Notes: generated by a model from the letters alone, not told the origin. A stretch of DNA of 64,000 nt from Sporosarcina sp. FSL K6-1522 (GCF_038622445.1 NZ_CP152019.1:496001-560000); one strand, 5' to 3'; numbered from the stretch's first letter, positions 1 to 9,062 are shown. A program made the numbers and translations.

Positions 1-60
1 ATCTGGGTCTACCGTAAGCGGGACAAATTTTGTATTAAAGTCCATGTTTGGATTCTTCAT
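1..60 (-). CDS. cbiC: Precorrin-8X methylmutase CbiC, 5' end only (partial)
   Basis: Only the first 20 codons are inside the window (MKNPNMDFNTKFVPLTVDPD). The start ATG overlaps the TGA stop of cbiJ (ATGA), with an AGGAGG ribosome site about 10 bases upstream. The N-terminus resembles Bacillus CbiC, which moves the C11 methyl group to C12 to give cobyrinic or hydrogenobyrinic acid. It follows cbiH60 and cbiJ in the same operon, as in the anaerobic B12 operon of Bacillus megaterium. The identification rests on a short match plus context. Confidence 0.6.
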   Translation of the reverse strand, partial: MKNPNMDFNTKFVPLTVDPD

Positions 61-818
61 TTTAAAAAACCTCCTAATAGTTGAGTAACTTTCTCGAATG
101 ACGTACCAAAATTATCATATTGAACCTTTGGTCGTTTAATTAAAATCACGGGGATTTCCAACTGAAGAGCAGCTGATATTTTCTCATCTACAGAACCGAC
201 TTTACCGCTTTCTTTAGTGATCATTAAAGTGACATTATATTGCTCACATAATGACTTATTGAGTGATTCTGAAAATGGACCTTGGATGGCAACGATGTCC
301 TTTTGTTTGATCCCTAACCGATTGCACTTCTCCATATTCTCCAAGTTGGGAAGCATACGGCAGATCAGCCGAATGTCATCACATAATAAGTGTTTTGCGA
401 AAACTTCTAGCGTCTTACTACCTGTTGTTAACATGATGGTCCCTTTATGTGCTTGCGCCAATTTGGCCGCCTCTTCATAATCTTCCACCTCTGTAATCAG
501 TGGAGAAATAAACTCTTCTTTCGGGCGCTCATAGCGAATATAAGGAATATCACATGCTTTTGCCGCTGCCATCGCGGTTTTCGACGCTTCTTCTGCATAC
601 GGATGACTGGCATCCACTACACAAGTCATTTCATGCTTCTGAATGATCGCCACCATATCATTCACTGATAACCGCCCCACCTGATAAGCAATATCGTTGG
701 CCCGTAAGCTCTCGGCTGCAGATTCTGTCACGACTGTCGCTAACAAAGAATAGCCCTGTCTTTGTAAATGAATCGCCAATTCCCTAGCATCACTAGTACC
801 TGCTAAAAATAAAATCAT
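57..818 (-). CDS. cbiJ: Precorrin-6A/cobalt-precorrin-6A reductase CbiJ
   Basis: This 253-residue protein is the usual length for the CbiJ/CobK family, which reduces the corrin macrocycle with NAD(P)H after ring contraction. Family features seen are the N-terminal MILFLAGTSDARELA nucleotide-binding loop, VVDASHPYAEEAS near residue 66 and ILIKRPK near the C-terminus. It starts 9 bases after the cbiH60 stop and its stop overlaps the cbiC start, so the three genes are one transcript. It is presumably controlled by the cobalamin riboswitch upstream of cbiH60. Confidence 0.9.
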   Translation of the reverse strand: MILFLAGTSDARELAIHLQRQGYSLLATVVTESAAESLRANDIAYQVGRLSVNDMVAIIQKHEMTCVVDASHPYAEEASKTAMAAAKACDIPYIRYERPKEEFISPLITEVEDYEEAAKLAQAHKGTIMLTTGSKTLEVFAKHLLCDDIRLICRMLPNLENMEKCNRLGIKQKDIVAIQGPFSESLNKSLCEQYNVTLMITKESGKVGSVDEKISAALQLEIPVILIKRPKVQYDNFGTSFEKVTQLLGGFLK

Positions 819-827
819 ACAATCCTC

Positions 828-2480
828 CTAATCCCCACAAGGTGCTGGCTCTACTTCAATTTTGGAACTCATATCATGATAGTTAAAATGTAATATTTTT
901 TTGACACGTTTAAAGTATTTAAAAAAGCGTTCATTCGGATGTGCGTTTTGCTTATATTCTTCTATAATTTTTGTAACTAATGGAATTAGATCATCGGGTT
1001 CAATTCCTTCCGCAACTGGTTGAGCAGCATGGGCTGTGCGACCGACTGGCTTCGCACCGATAAATAAGTCGAATTTTTTCTTCCGATAGACAATCCCTAT
1101 GTCATCAAACACTGGGCGATAGCAGGCCATTCCACACCCATTGACACCAACGTGCAATTGCTTTGGCAGTTTTAACCCATCCAATGTAGCTGCAATTTCT
1201 TCTGCATACGGAATAGCATCTGCTTTTTCACCGTAGCAAAAATCACAAGCCTTCACTTTTACGACATCTCCTACAGGCATGACGCGTAAATGATGCTGCT
1301 CAAGCTTCGCAACAATCGCTTCGGGTTGATCTGTTGGCACCTTTACAACCAAACGGTGACTAGGCGTATACTCCAAGGTACCTTTCTCCCCGACAACGTC
1401 TGCCAATACGCGCATTTGCTCTGCTGTCATCATTTTATTGACCACACCAGGGGAAACGGCAAATTCAAATATACTTTCCATCGACTGTTGCACTAAAAAA
1501 GGATTTTCCACTTTCTCTTCTGTCACCATCGATAAAGCCTGCAACGCCATATCCAGTGATGGAACCTGTTGCTCTTTCTTTGGCTCTGGCTCTTGTCTAG
1601 CTGCTATACTTTCGATTTGCTCATAGCCTGCCTTTGCCTCACCTGTTTCCTGATCCAGTGCCCACGGTTCAGCTTCCTTCTTCAAACGTTGGTGTGGTTT
1701 TAAACTTTGCTTCCCTTCACCTAACGTATATTTACGTTGGTAGCCCCGCGGGGTGATGATTTTATTATCATAAAAGAACGTAGATGAGTTACCGATAATG
1801 ACCGTTGTTAGCATTCCGATATCGTGTTCAAGCATTTCCGATAGCGTTGTCAGAACTACGTTTTGATTTTCACGATAAGCACTCTTCACCAAGCCAACAG
1901 GTGTATCTGGCGAACGATACTTTAATAAAATATTTTGTGCTTCTACAATTTGACGTGTCCGTCGTCCACTTTTCGGGTTATATAGAGCAATTACAAAGTC
2001 AGCCATCCCTGCCGCTTCAATACGCTTTTCAATAACCGTCCAAGGCGTTAAGTGGTCACTCAGACTAATTGTGCAGGCATCGTGCATAATCGGTGCGCCA
2101 AGTATACTCCCACATGAATTGATAGCTGAAATACCCGGAACAATTTCTACTGCAATGCCTTCCTTTTCAGTCCACCCCTGTTCAATCAACACTTCATACA
2201 CCAAGCCAGCCATCCCATATACACCTGAATCGCCACTAGAAATTACCGAAACAATCCCGCCTGCTTCCGCTTTCTTCACAGCGTCTTGCGCACGTGATAC
2301 TTCTTCCGTCATCCCCGTACTGACAATGGATTTCGCCGTGACTAGGTGTTTGATAAGATCTACATATGTTTTATAACCAATAATATATTCACTTTCCTGT
2401 AGCGCATCTATTGCTCGTTTGGTAATATGATCACCATCTCCAGGCCCAAAACCAACAACATAAATTTTTCCCTTTTTCAT
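828..2480 (-). CDS. cbiH60: CbiH60: precorrin-3B C17-methyltransferase fused to a nitrite/sulfite reductase-like domain
   Basis: This is a 550-residue fusion. Residues 1-245 are an SAM-dependent corrin methyltransferase with GFGPGDGDHIT at the N-terminus and the SSGDSGVYGMAGL motif, performing C17 methylation and ring contraction. A charged linker of about 60 residues follows. The C-terminal part (about 330-550) resembles the nitrite/sulfite reductase ferredoxin-like fold and has CDFC and CGMAC cysteine pairs that could bind an Fe-S cluster. The same fusion, CbiH60, is known from the anaerobic pathway of B. megaterium. First gene of the operon, behind the riboswitch terminator; good AGGAAG site before the ATG. 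Confidence 0.9.
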   Translation of the reverse strand: MKKGKIYVVGFGPGDGDHITKRAIDALQESEYIIGYKTYVDLIKHLVTAKSIVSTGMTEEVSRAQDAVKKAEAGGIVSVISSGDSGVYGMAGLVYEVLIEQGWTEKEGIAVEIVPGISAINSCGSILGAPIMHDACTISLSDHLTPWTVIEKRIEAAGMADFVIALYNPKSGRRTRQIVEAQNILLKYRSPDTPVGLVKSAYRENQNVVLTTLSEMLEHDIGMLTTVIIGNSSTFFYDNKIITPRGYQRKYTLGEGKQSLKPHQRLKKEAEPWALDQETGEAKAGYEQIESIAARQEPEPKKEQQVPSLDMALQALSMVTEEKVENPFLVQQSMESIFEFAVSPGVVNKMMTAEQMRVLADVVGEKGTLEYTPSHRLVVKVPTDQPEAIVAKLEQHHLRVMPVGDVVKVKACDFCYGEKADAIPYAEEIAATLDGLKLPKQLHVGVNGCGMACYRPVFDDIGIVYRKKKFDLFIGAKPVGRTAHAAQPVAEGIEPDDLIPLVTKIIEEYKQNAHPNERFFKYFKRVKKILHFNYHDMSSKIEVEPAPCGD

Positions 2481-2494
2481 GATCTTCCTCCCAA

Positions 2495-2536
2495 ATAAAA
2501 AATGCCTATACTCCTTTTCAAAGGAGTATAGGCATG
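2495..2536 (-). terminator. Intrinsic terminator of the cobalamin riboswitch
   Basis: A perfect 16-bp stem (ATGCCTATACTCCTTT with its complement, loop of 2 bases) is followed on the minus strand by TTTTTTA. It lies between the aptamer and the cbiH60 start, the expected place for a transcription-terminating expression platform. Confidence 0.9.
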
Positions 2537-2628
2537 CAAAATCCAGTAAATAGAATTACACTGAAGCACAAATCAATTGAGCTCATTGTTTCGCCTACAC
2601 TTCTCCCTCCGAAAAGTATGTGTCGTTT

Positions 2629-2781
2629 AAATAAGCAGGTCTCCTGACTTGAGCGTCTTCTTACTCTTGCACCTTCCCGATTTCTCAGTGGTTTCGCAAT
2701 TTCATCAACTCTTACAGTAGCGGGGGCTGTGCTAGACTTTCACTAGCTTCCCTTTTACCTCACAAATGTGAGCACTTATTT
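2629..2781 (-). promoter_or_regulatory. Cobalamin (AdoCbl) riboswitch aptamer
   Basis: The minus strand carries the B12 box (AGTCAGGAGACCTGC, around 2635-2649), an ACCACTG element, GCCCCCGCTACTGTAA in the conserved core, and closing P1 arms AAATAAG and CTTATTT at both ends. It precedes cbiH60-cbiJ-cbiC, and a strong terminator follows, so high cobalamin should switch the operon off by premature termination. Confidence 0.95.
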
Positions 2782-2880
2782 AAATTAATCTATTTAATTT
2801 TTATCGATATAACCTTCGACATTTCACAATGACTTGAAATGTTCAATAATCTCAGTCCGTGAAAAAGGAGGTCTCTTAAT

Positions 2881-2994
2881 AAAGGATTGAGCCAAGTACC
2901 GACCTATCCAAAGCTACCCATAAAAGACCTGCTCATGGACAAGGTTACACGAAAAACTACATTTAGACAATGGTTTTCGCCCATTATTCTTTGA
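2881..2994 (+). pseudogene. Scrap of an IS4-type transposase N-terminus
   Basis: In frame from 2881 the plus strand encodes KGLSQVPTYPKLPIKDLL, then MDKVTRKTTFRQWFSPIIL, then a stop. From memory, the MDKxTRKTTFxQWFSPI start resembles N-termini of IS4-family transposases in Bacillales, which run to about 400 residues; here it stops after 19. No rest of the gene is visible. An 8-bp inverted repeat (ACATTTCA/TGAAATGT, 2819-2842) lies just before it. It is best read as an old insertion remnant upstream of the B12 riboswitch; the match needs a search to confirm. Confidence 0.35.
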
Positions 2995-3119
2995 TTAATT
3001 GGAATATTAATCTTTTTATCTCCTTATTACACAATCGAATGAATAGAAAAAGCGCACTGTATCCGAGCTGGACATCATAGCACTTGAAGCAATTTCTTGA
3101 CTACCCTGCACCGTTCATC

Positions 3120-4499
3120 TTACGCAGATCCTATCACCTTCTTTTTAACAGAGTCATAAACGACATCTACAGATGAATCCTCTGTTATCGGTGCATATGG
3201 AAATATATATGTTTTGTACTTTACACGTGTCATTTTATCTTCCCATCTAGATTCCACTGTTAATTTCACTTGAGGCAGTTCATTTAGAGTCACACCTGTC
3301 ATTTCTACTTTCCTAACATTGGCTCGTATTTTCTTTCCACCATTCGCAAAAGCTTTTTCTATACGCTTTTTATAATTTTTTTCATTAAGTACTTCGTAAA
3401 AATAAATCCCACCAAATACAAGAATGAATACAGCGAGATAACCTAGAACTATCCAACCTTCGCCCGTGCTTGTATATATGTAAACTTGCTTTTTAAAGGA
3501 AGCCTTTGAACCTTCCTTCTCCAATTGTTCAAGTGTCGCCTGCGCTTCTGTTAATTTTTCTTGCAGCTTAGCTTGATATAAACTGGGTTCATATGTGTAA
3601 TTCTTGCTCTCGATAAAATAATGTACCATGTCTTGACTTGAAATCATATATGCGCCTTCTACTTTTTGAATTTCAAGATCCCTATGAACAATTTTTCTTT
3701 TATAATCTTCCAAAGCCAACACTTGATCAGGAAATTCATATACGATATTTCCTTTCCCATCTAAAATCTTACCTGTTACAGAAGTGGAATCATGTATTTC
3801 CCGTTGTCCGATTACAATCACTTCATCAGGACTTAGATAATAAACTGCCGGATAATATAAATCGAGCTGAAGCAATTCCTTATCTCGATCTTTTTCATTG
3901 TTCATATTCATCAACCCTACTTGATTACCATCTTCAATGATCAAGTGAGGCGAATGATTAAACGATTGTAACAACGATGAGTATGTATAAAGTCCAACTA
4001 CATTCGCTGGTCTACTCACTAACTTTCCAGGCTCATAACAAATTGAATAACCAACCCGATCTCCCTCATAATTTTCTACTAATACAACCAGAAAAGGCTT
4101 CACTACAAACCTAATAGACATGATTTCCTTTTCACCTGTTAGTTCATCTAAATATGTAATATCAATGTTGCTATCATAAATAGAAATCACACTATGCCTG
4201 TTATCTACTTCCGCTAATACGTATGTTACATCATTATAATACATCCAGTCATAACCTATATCGGCGTCAGGTATTTCTATATGGCTTAACTCGTCTCCAG
4301 TAAACCTATACAGTTGCGTCCCCTCTGATAATCTAACTAGGAAGACTATGGAACCGTCCTTTTGATAACTTGGATAAAGGTCCAAAATGTGATCTACATT
4401 AAAATCATATTCCGCAACGACCCCGATCTTTTCTACATTTATCTTTCTCAATTTCCTTATCGTAAATATTAATATCATCAGAAAACAAGAACCACGCAT
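3120..4499 (-). CDS. Hypothetical protein with one membrane segment (possibly frameshifted)
   Basis: I do not recognise this 459-residue protein. Residues 30-290 look like a soluble, beta-rich sensor-like region. A short coiled coil (LQEKLTEAQATLEQLEKEG) comes before a single membrane segment near residue 355 (WIVLGYLAVFILVFGG), and the last 90 residues form a compact tail. The nominal start MRGSC has no ribosome site. An overlapping ORF upstream in another frame encodes a more natural N-terminus with a hydrophobic segment, so one indel near 4430 could have split a longer protein. It sits behind the rpsI terminator without a clear promoter. More AT-rich than its neighbours. Confidence 0.5.
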   Translation of the reverse strand: MRGSCFLMILIFTIRKLRKINVEKIGVVAEYDFNVDHILDLYPSYQKDGSIVFLVRLSEGTQLYRFTGDELSHIEIPDADIGYDWMYYNDVTYVLAEVDNRHSVISIYDSNIDITYLDELTGEKEIMSIRFVVKPFLVVLVENYEGDRVGYSICYEPGKLVSRPANVVGLYTYSSLLQSFNHSPHLIIEDGNQVGLMNMNNEKDRDKELLQLDLYYPAVYYLSPDEVIVIGQREIHDSTSVTGKILDGKGNIVYEFPDQVLALEDYKRKIVHRDLEIQKVEGAYMISSQDMVHYFIESKNYTYEPSLYQAKLQEKLTEAQATLEQLEKEGSKASFKKQVYIYTSTGEGWIVLGYLAVFILVFGGIYFYEVLNEKNYKKRIEKAFANGGKKIRANVRKVEMTGVTLNELPQVKLTVESRWEDKMTRVKYKTYIFPYAPITEDSSVDVVYDSVKKKVIGSA

Positions 4500-4659
4500 T
4501 CAAAAGCAAAGGGAATCCTAAAAGATTCCTGAAAGGTAGTAATTTAACTTCATTATTATCCCATCCTATGCCCTCTACTTTATAAGACGCCCCTATTATT
4601 GCCAATATGCCTGCTAGATAATTTACGAATTTTTTACAGAACAAAAAAACCCTCCCCAC
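4405..4659 (-). pseudogene. Possible 5' fragment of the hypothetical gene at 3120-4499
   Basis: This frame (84 codons from a GTG) encodes NYLAGILAIIGASYKVEG followed by LLGFPLLLNAWFLFSDD, hydrophobic stretches typical of a membrane protein start, and ends about 95 bases inside the next ORF. Joining it to the other frame near codon 74 gives a continuous EIEKD-VEKIGVVAEYD reading. The nominal GTG lies inside the rpsI terminator hairpin, so the true start (perhaps a TTG near 4640 or 4607) is uncertain. Either a frameshift in a decaying gene or a sequencing error would explain it. Confidence 0.3.
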
Positions 4660-4680
4660 CGAAGTGAGAAAGGGTTTTGC
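4643..4680 (-). terminator. Terminator of the rplM-rpsI operon
   Basis: On the minus strand AAACCCTTTCTCAC, a TTCG loop, then GTGGGGAGGGTTTTTTT. A stable stem with a UUCG tetraloop and a T-run, 17 bases after the rpsI stop. Confidence 0.9.
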
Positions 4681-4696
4681 ATACGATAATATAAAA

Positions 4697-5089
4697 TTAA
4701 CGTTTTGAGAACTGTGGTGCGCGACGTGCGCCTTTAAGACCTGGTTTTTTACGCTCTTTCATACGTGCATCACGCGTAAGTAGTCCTGCCGCTTTAAGTG
4801 TTGAGCGGAAATCAGGGTCTACGTTAAGAAGTGCGCGTGCAACGCCATGACGGATTGCGCCAGCTTGTCCAGTGTAACCGCCACCGTTGACGTTTACTAG
4901 GATATCGTAGCTTCCAAGAGTTTCTGTAGCAACTAGTGGTTGCTTGATGATTTCACGAAGTGTTTCGAATGGTACGTAGTCTTCTGCGTCACGGTTGTTG
5001 ATGACAATTTTGCCTTCTCCAGGAACGAGACGAACACGAGCTACTGAACTTTTACGACGGCCAGTGCCGAGATATTGTACTTGTGCCAA
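4697..5089 (-). CDS. rpsI: 30S ribosomal protein S9
   Basis: 130 residues, the usual length. It has the family start [21 protein letters not shown] and the basic tail [17 protein letters not shown], which reaches the P-site tRNA in the 30S subunit. Follows rplM by 18 bases in the conserved rplM-rpsI pair, with a GGAGG site in the gap. The terminator lies directly behind. Confidence 0.98.
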   Translation of the reverse strand: MAQVQYLGTGRRKSSVARVRLVPGEGKIVINNRDAEDYVPFETLREIIKQPLVATETLGSYDILVNVNGGGYTGQAGAIRHGVARALLNVDPDFRSTLKAAGLLTRDARMKERKKPGLKGARRAPQFSKR

Positions 5090-5107
5090 AGGTGTTTCCT
5101 CCTCTAA

Positions 5108-5545
5108 TTATCCGCGAAGCTCGTATGCTTCCGGTTTTTGTGCTGCGTGCGGATGTTCCGCTCCAGCGTATACGTTCAATTTCTTGAATGTTTGACGACC
5201 TAAAGGACCTTTTGGAAGCATTCCTTTGATAGCCAATTCAAGCATTTTTGTTGGGTAGTTCGTACGCATTTCAAGCGCTGTACGTTGCTTGATGCCACCA
5301 GTGTAACCTGAGTGACGGTAGTAGATTTTGTCTTTCAATTTGTTACCTGTTAGTTCAATTTTCTCAGCGTTGATGATGATCACGTGGTCACCAGTGTCAA
5401 CGTGTGGTGTGAACGTTGGTTTATGTTTACCGCGTAGAATCGATGCAACTTCTGAAGCAAGACGACCAAGTGTCTGTCCTTCAGCGTCGACAACGTACCA
5501 TTTACGCTCTACTTCGTGACCTTTAGCCATGAATGTTGTACGCAT
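5108..5545 (-). CDS. rplM: 50S ribosomal protein L13
   Basis: 145 residues with the standard Bacillales start [21 protein letters not shown] and the [10 protein letters not shown] motif near residue 115. An early-assembling 50S protein. It has its own strong promoter about 105 bases upstream and a leader hairpin that may bind L13 itself, and is co-transcribed with rpsI. The start has an AGGAGG site. Confidence 0.98.
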   Translation of the reverse strand: MRTTFMAKGHEVERKWYVVDAEGQTLGRLASEVASILRGKHKPTFTPHVDTGDHVIIINAEKIELTGNKLKDKIYYRHSGYTGGIKQRTALEMRTNYPTKMLELAIKGMLPKGPLGRQTFKKLNVYAGAEHPHAAQKPEAYELRG

Positions 5546-5598
5546 ATTTGTATCCTCCTAAATGAAATATCATTAGTTCCGTTTTCTCTATCCCTAAA

Positions 5599-5627
5599 CA
5601 CAAGAAACCTTCCGGGGCTTTTTTGTG
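5599..5627 (-). promoter_or_regulatory. Leader hairpin of rplM (L13 leader candidate)
   Basis: The transcribed strand has CACAA and TTGTG arms enclosing GCCCCGGAAGG between the promoter and rplM. Position and sequence recall the L13 autoregulatory leader described for Bacillales. By-eye match only. Confidence 0.5.
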
Positions 5628-5650
5628 GGGTTATTGAAATACCATTACTC

Positions 5651-5679
5651 ATCTTACATTGAATTCCACAATAAGTCAA
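5651..5679 (-). promoter_or_regulatory. SigA promoter of rplM-rpsI
   Basis: TTGACT (5674-5679), 17-base spacer, TAAGAT (5651-5656) on the minus strand, between truA and rplM. This gives rplM-rpsI a start independent of ecf-truA. Confidence 0.85.
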
Positions 5680-5711
5680 GCAACTATTTTAAAACACGAG
5701 GAAAAGTTGTC

Positions 5712-6461
5712 TCAGTCCCCATAGGTCACACTTTCAAGGTACAAACCGTGTGCTGGCGCGGTTTTACCGGCCTTTTTCCGGTCACATGACTCCAGTATAC
5801 GCTTGACGTCAGCAGGCGTATTCCATCCTATGCCAACGGCTAATAACATGCCGGCAATCGTCCTTACCATGTTGTATAAAAACCCATCGCCTTCGATTGT
5901 TAATACGAGCAAATCACCTTGTTTTTCAATGGTTAGCAAACGTACGGTTCGCACTTTATTGGACGTCGCGGTCTTCGATGAACAAAAACTTGTAAAATCA
6001 TGCGTACCGAGAAAGTGAACAGCCGCTTCCTTCATGAGCACAACATTGGGCTGCCATCTGCCCAGATGAACCGAATAATTCCGTTCAAACGGGCTATGCA
6101 CCTCGCTATAAGACCACTTGTACACATACGTCTTGCCCGTGGCGGAATACCGTGCGTGGAAACTATCATCAACAAACTCCACATCGACAATTCGAATATC
6201 CGTTGGCAATAACACATTCAACGCCATTTGCCAACGATCCAATGGTAACGCTAACGGCGTATCAAAATGAATAACTTGTCCAGTGGCGTGAACACCTGCA
6301 TCCGTTCGACCACTTGCGACCGAATGGATCCCTTTATCCTTATGGATTTTCACCAACGCTTTGTCAATTTCCGACTGAACCGTCCGCACGCCACCTGGCT
6401 GCGATTGATAGCCTGCAAAATTCGTTCCATCATATGCTACAACTGCTTTTACACGTTTCAT
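5712..6461 (-). CDS. truA: tRNA pseudouridine(38-40) synthase TruA
   Basis: 249 residues. It isomerises uridines 38-40 in the anticodon arm. Seen are the N-terminal VAYDGTNFAGYQSQP, the catalytic-aspartate motif SGRTDAGVHATGQV (residues about 51-64), and FLYNMVRTIAGMLLAVG in the C-terminal half. It follows ecfT by 15 bases in the standard Bacillales order ecfA1-ecfA2-ecfT-truA-rplM-rpsI. Confidence 0.97.
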   Translation of the reverse strand: MKRVKAVVAYDGTNFAGYQSQPGGVRTVQSEIDKALVKIHKDKGIHSVASGRTDAGVHATGQVIHFDTPLALPLDRWQMALNVLLPTDIRIVDVEFVDDSFHARYSATGKTYVYKWSYSEVHSPFERNYSVHLGRWQPNVVLMKEAAVHFLGTHDFTSFCSSKTATSNKVRTVRLLTIEKQGDLLVLTIEGDGFLYNMVRTIAGMLLAVGIGWNTPADVKRILESCDRKKAGKTAPAHGLYLESVTYGD

Positions 6462-6476
6462 CTACAACTTGCCTCC

Positions 6477-7274
6477 CTATCCCCTTAACAGCACGAGGAC
6501 GCCTACGAGGACAACGAACAGGGCCATTGCTACAGTATCCCGCCAATGCCACTTCAATTGTCGATACCTCGTCCTTCCTTCGCCTCCACGATAGCCACGC
6601 ACTTCCATAGCGATTGCCAAATCTTCTGCCCGCTTGAAGGCGCTCACGAACAAAGGAACGAGAAGCGGAACTACTGCACGAATTCGTTGTTTGATGGAGC
6701 CCGTACTAATATCCGAACCCCTTGCTAGCTGTGCTTTCAAGATTTTATCGGTTTCGTCCATCAATGTGGGGATGAAGCGTAACGAAATCGACATCATCAA
6801 CGCCAACTCATGAACAGGTAGTTTAAAACGCTTGAAGGGCCCTAGTAAATCTTCCATCCCGTCCGTAATTGAAATCGGGGATGTCGTCAATGTTAAAATC
6901 GATGTCATCAACACCAAAACTAAAAAACGAATAGATATGAAAATCCCCTGTCTCAATCCTTCTTCATAAATCTTTAATATACCCCAATCCACAAGTAACG
7001 CACCTTCTTTTGTAAAAAAGATGTGCATAAGCAACGTAAAAATGATAAGGAATATAATTGGTTTCAGTCCATTAATTATGAAGTATAACCGAATACGCGA
7101 GCTAAAAATCACAAACAATGTGGCACCTAATAACACCGCATACGTTACTGCGTTATTTGCAAGAAATACAGCGATAATAAAGAAGAAAACAAACAACAGC
7201 TTAGAACGTGGGTCCAGCTTATGAACAAATGATGTACCTGGGATATAACGGCCGAAAATCATTTTTTCTAGCAT
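6477..7274 (-). CDS. ecfT: Energy-coupling factor transporter transmembrane protein EcfT
   Basis: 265 residues with about five membrane segments in the first half, plus the two cytoplasmic coupling helices containing the Ala-Arg-Gly signature (LKAQLARGSD near residue 185 and AMEVRGYRGG near 226) that contact the EcfA ATPases. It forms the shared core of group II ECF vitamin importers. No substrate-binding S component is encoded here, so one or more must be elsewhere. Its start touches the ecfA2 stop. Confidence 0.97.
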   Translation of the reverse strand: MLEKMIFGRYIPGTSFVHKLDPRSKLLFVFFFIIAVFLANNAVTYAVLLGATLFVIFSSRIRLYFIINGLKPIIFLIIFTLLMHIFFTKEGALLVDWGILKIYEEGLRQGIFISIRFLVLVLMTSILTLTTSPISITDGMEDLLGPFKRFKLPVHELALMMSISLRFIPTLMDETDKILKAQLARGSDISTGSIKQRIRAVVPLLVPLFVSAFKRAEDLAIAMEVRGYRGGEGRTRYRQLKWHWRDTVAMALFVVLVGVLVLLRG

Positions 7275-8143
7275 TAACGGCCACCTTCTTCCTGGGCAGC
7301 AACAGCAATCGCCTGTGCTAGCTGTTCCTCTGTCAACGCTAACCCTTGCAACGGACGACCTATCATTCGCTCAACATCACGCTGGAAGCGCACAGAACGC
7401 GGTAAGCCCAGCCTGTAAGTTGCGAGCCTCTCTGCATCTCCAAATACCTCTTGCGGCGTGCCAGTCATCACAGAGCTGCCTCCATGCATGACAATCAAGT
7501 TGTCTGCATAACGAGCTGCATCTTCCATGCTATGTGTCACGAGGATTGTCGTTAACTGCTCCTGTTCATGCAGGCGCTTAAACAGCTCCATAATCTCTTT
7601 TCGCCCTCTTGGGTCTAGCCCAGCAGTCGGCTCATCGAGAACTAAAACAGATGGCTTAAACGCCAGGACACCTGCAATCGCCACACGACGCATTTGTCCA
7701 CCAGACAAATCGAAAGGTGATTTTTGCGCAACTTCTGGCGGCAGCCCTAACAGCGCAATTAACTCATGCGCACGTCGGCGTGCCTCTTCTTCCGGGACAC
7801 CAAAATTCATCGGTCCAAACATAATGTCCTTCTCTACAGTCTCTTCAAAAAGCTGATGCTCAGGAAACTGAAAGACAATCCCTACATGGCGCCGAATTTC
7901 TTTCAATCCTTTCGCCTTTGTGCCGGCAGAAATTTGAGCCTCCCCGATTTGCACAATCCCTTCCGAAGGCTTCAGCAGACCATTCAGATGCATCAGCAAT
8001 GTCGATTTCCCCGAACCTGTATGCCCAATAATTGCCGTATAGGAGCCAGAGTGAATTGTGGCATTCACTCCTTGCAAAGCCCTTTTCTCAAAAGGCGTAT
8101 CCTTGCCATACAAATAGCCTACTTGCTGAAGTGAGATGTCCAT
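7274..8143 (-). CDS. ecfA2: Energy-coupling factor transporter ATPase EcfA2
   Basis: 289-residue ABC ATPase. Walker A GHTGSGKST (about 39-47), Q-loop FQFPEHQLF, signature LSGGQMRR, Walker B VLVLDEPTAGLDP and H-loop VTHSMED are all present, so it should be active. Works as a heterodimer with EcfA1 on EcfT. It starts inside the end of ecfA1 (25-base overlap), which suggests translational coupling. Confidence 0.97.
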   Translation of the reverse strand: MDISLQQVGYLYGKDTPFEKRALQGVNATIHSGSYTAIIGHTGSGKSTLLMHLNGLLKPSEGIVQIGEAQISAGTKAKGLKEIRRHVGIVFQFPEHQLFEETVEKDIMFGPMNFGVPEEEARRRAHELIALLGLPPEVAQKSPFDLSGGQMRRVAIAGVLAFKPSVLVLDEPTAGLDPRGRKEIMELFKRLHEQEQLTTILVTHSMEDAARYADNLIVMHGGSSVMTGTPQEVFGDAERLATYRLGLPRSVRFQRDVERMIGRPLQGLALTEEQLAQAIAVAAQEEGGR

Positions 8144-8964
8144 AACTCATTCACCAACTCTTCTTCTGTCATATGTTCACCATTCAATGCGACTCCGCAC
8201 TCACGTAACAGCTCCGATACTTTCAACGCAAACGGCAAGTCCAACCCAATTTGTTCAAGTTCATCGCCCCGCGCAAATATTTGCTCTGGCGTTCCAACCG
8301 TCAACAGCTGTCCTTTATTCATGACAATAATTCGATCCGCAAGCAACGCCTCTTCAAGGTCATGCGTGATTGAAATGACCGTAAGCCCTGTTTGACGTCT
8401 TAGCTCTGCTACAATCCCAATCACTTCATCACGACCTTGAGGATCAAGCATGGAGGTCGCCTCGTCCATAATTAACAACTCTGGACGCAACGCTAATGCC
8501 CCTGCAATCGCTACCCGCTGTTTTTGACCACCTGAGAGATGGTGAGGCTCATGATCAAGAAATTCCGCCATATTCACCTGTGCAAGTGACTCATGAACAC
8601 GGCTCACCATTTCTTCTAATGGAACGCCATTATTCTCAAGGGCAAACGCAACGTCGTCCTGGACAGTTGAACCGACAAACTGATTATCCGGATTTTGAAA
8701 AACAATTCCCATCTTGGAACGAATCATCCATAAATTATCTTCCGTCAATTTCTCGATAAAGACATTGATATCACCTTCATCAGGGAACAGAAGTCCAATC
8801 ATCAATTTCGCTAGTGTCGACTTTCCAGAACCGTTATGACCTACGATGGCGATCCATTCACCATCGTGAACCGTGAATGACACGCCATCGACTGCCTTTT
8901 TCGTCTCCTCGTCCTCTGTTTGATAAGAATAAGTCACATTATCCAATGACAGAATTTCCTTCAT
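8119..8964 (-). CDS. ecfA1: Energy-coupling factor transporter ATPase EcfA1
   Basis: 281-residue ABC ATPase with Walker A GHNGSGKSTLAK, Q-loop FQNPDNQFVG, signature LSGGQKQRVAIAG, Walker B LLIMDEATSMLDP and H-loop ITHDLEEA. Partner of EcfA2 in the ECF vitamin transporter. The glutamate after Walker B is present. First gene of ecfA1-ecfA2-ecfT-truA; start preceded by GGGGGTGG. It lies downstream of the structured RNA at 9063-9178. Confidence 0.97.
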   Translation of the reverse strand: MKEILSLDNVTYSYQTEDEETKKAVDGVSFTVHDGEWIAIVGHNGSGKSTLAKLMIGLLFPDEGDINVFIEKLTEDNLWMIRSKMGIVFQNPDNQFVGSTVQDDVAFALENNGVPLEEMVSRVHESLAQVNMAEFLDHEPHHLSGGQKQRVAIAGALALRPELLIMDEATSMLDPQGRDEVIGIVAELRRQTGLTVISITHDLEEALLADRIIVMNKGQLLTVGTPEQIFARGDELEQIGLDLPFALKVSELLRECGVALNGEHMTEEELVNELWTSHFSK

Positions 8965-9006
8965 TGCCTACCACCCCCAGCTAATTTCTTTCTATGTATA
9001 CTACTA

Positions 9007-9035
9007 AGGATTCCAAGCACAATGCAAGGAATCCT
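9007..9035 (-). repeat. Hairpin in the ecfA1 leader
   Basis: AGGATTCC and GGAATCCT form a perfect 8-bp stem with a 13-base loop, 43 bases before the ecfA1 start codon. No T-run follows, so it is not a classical terminator. Confidence 0.5.
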
Positions 9036-9062
9036 CTGAATAGCGTTGACTATAATTTTAAA

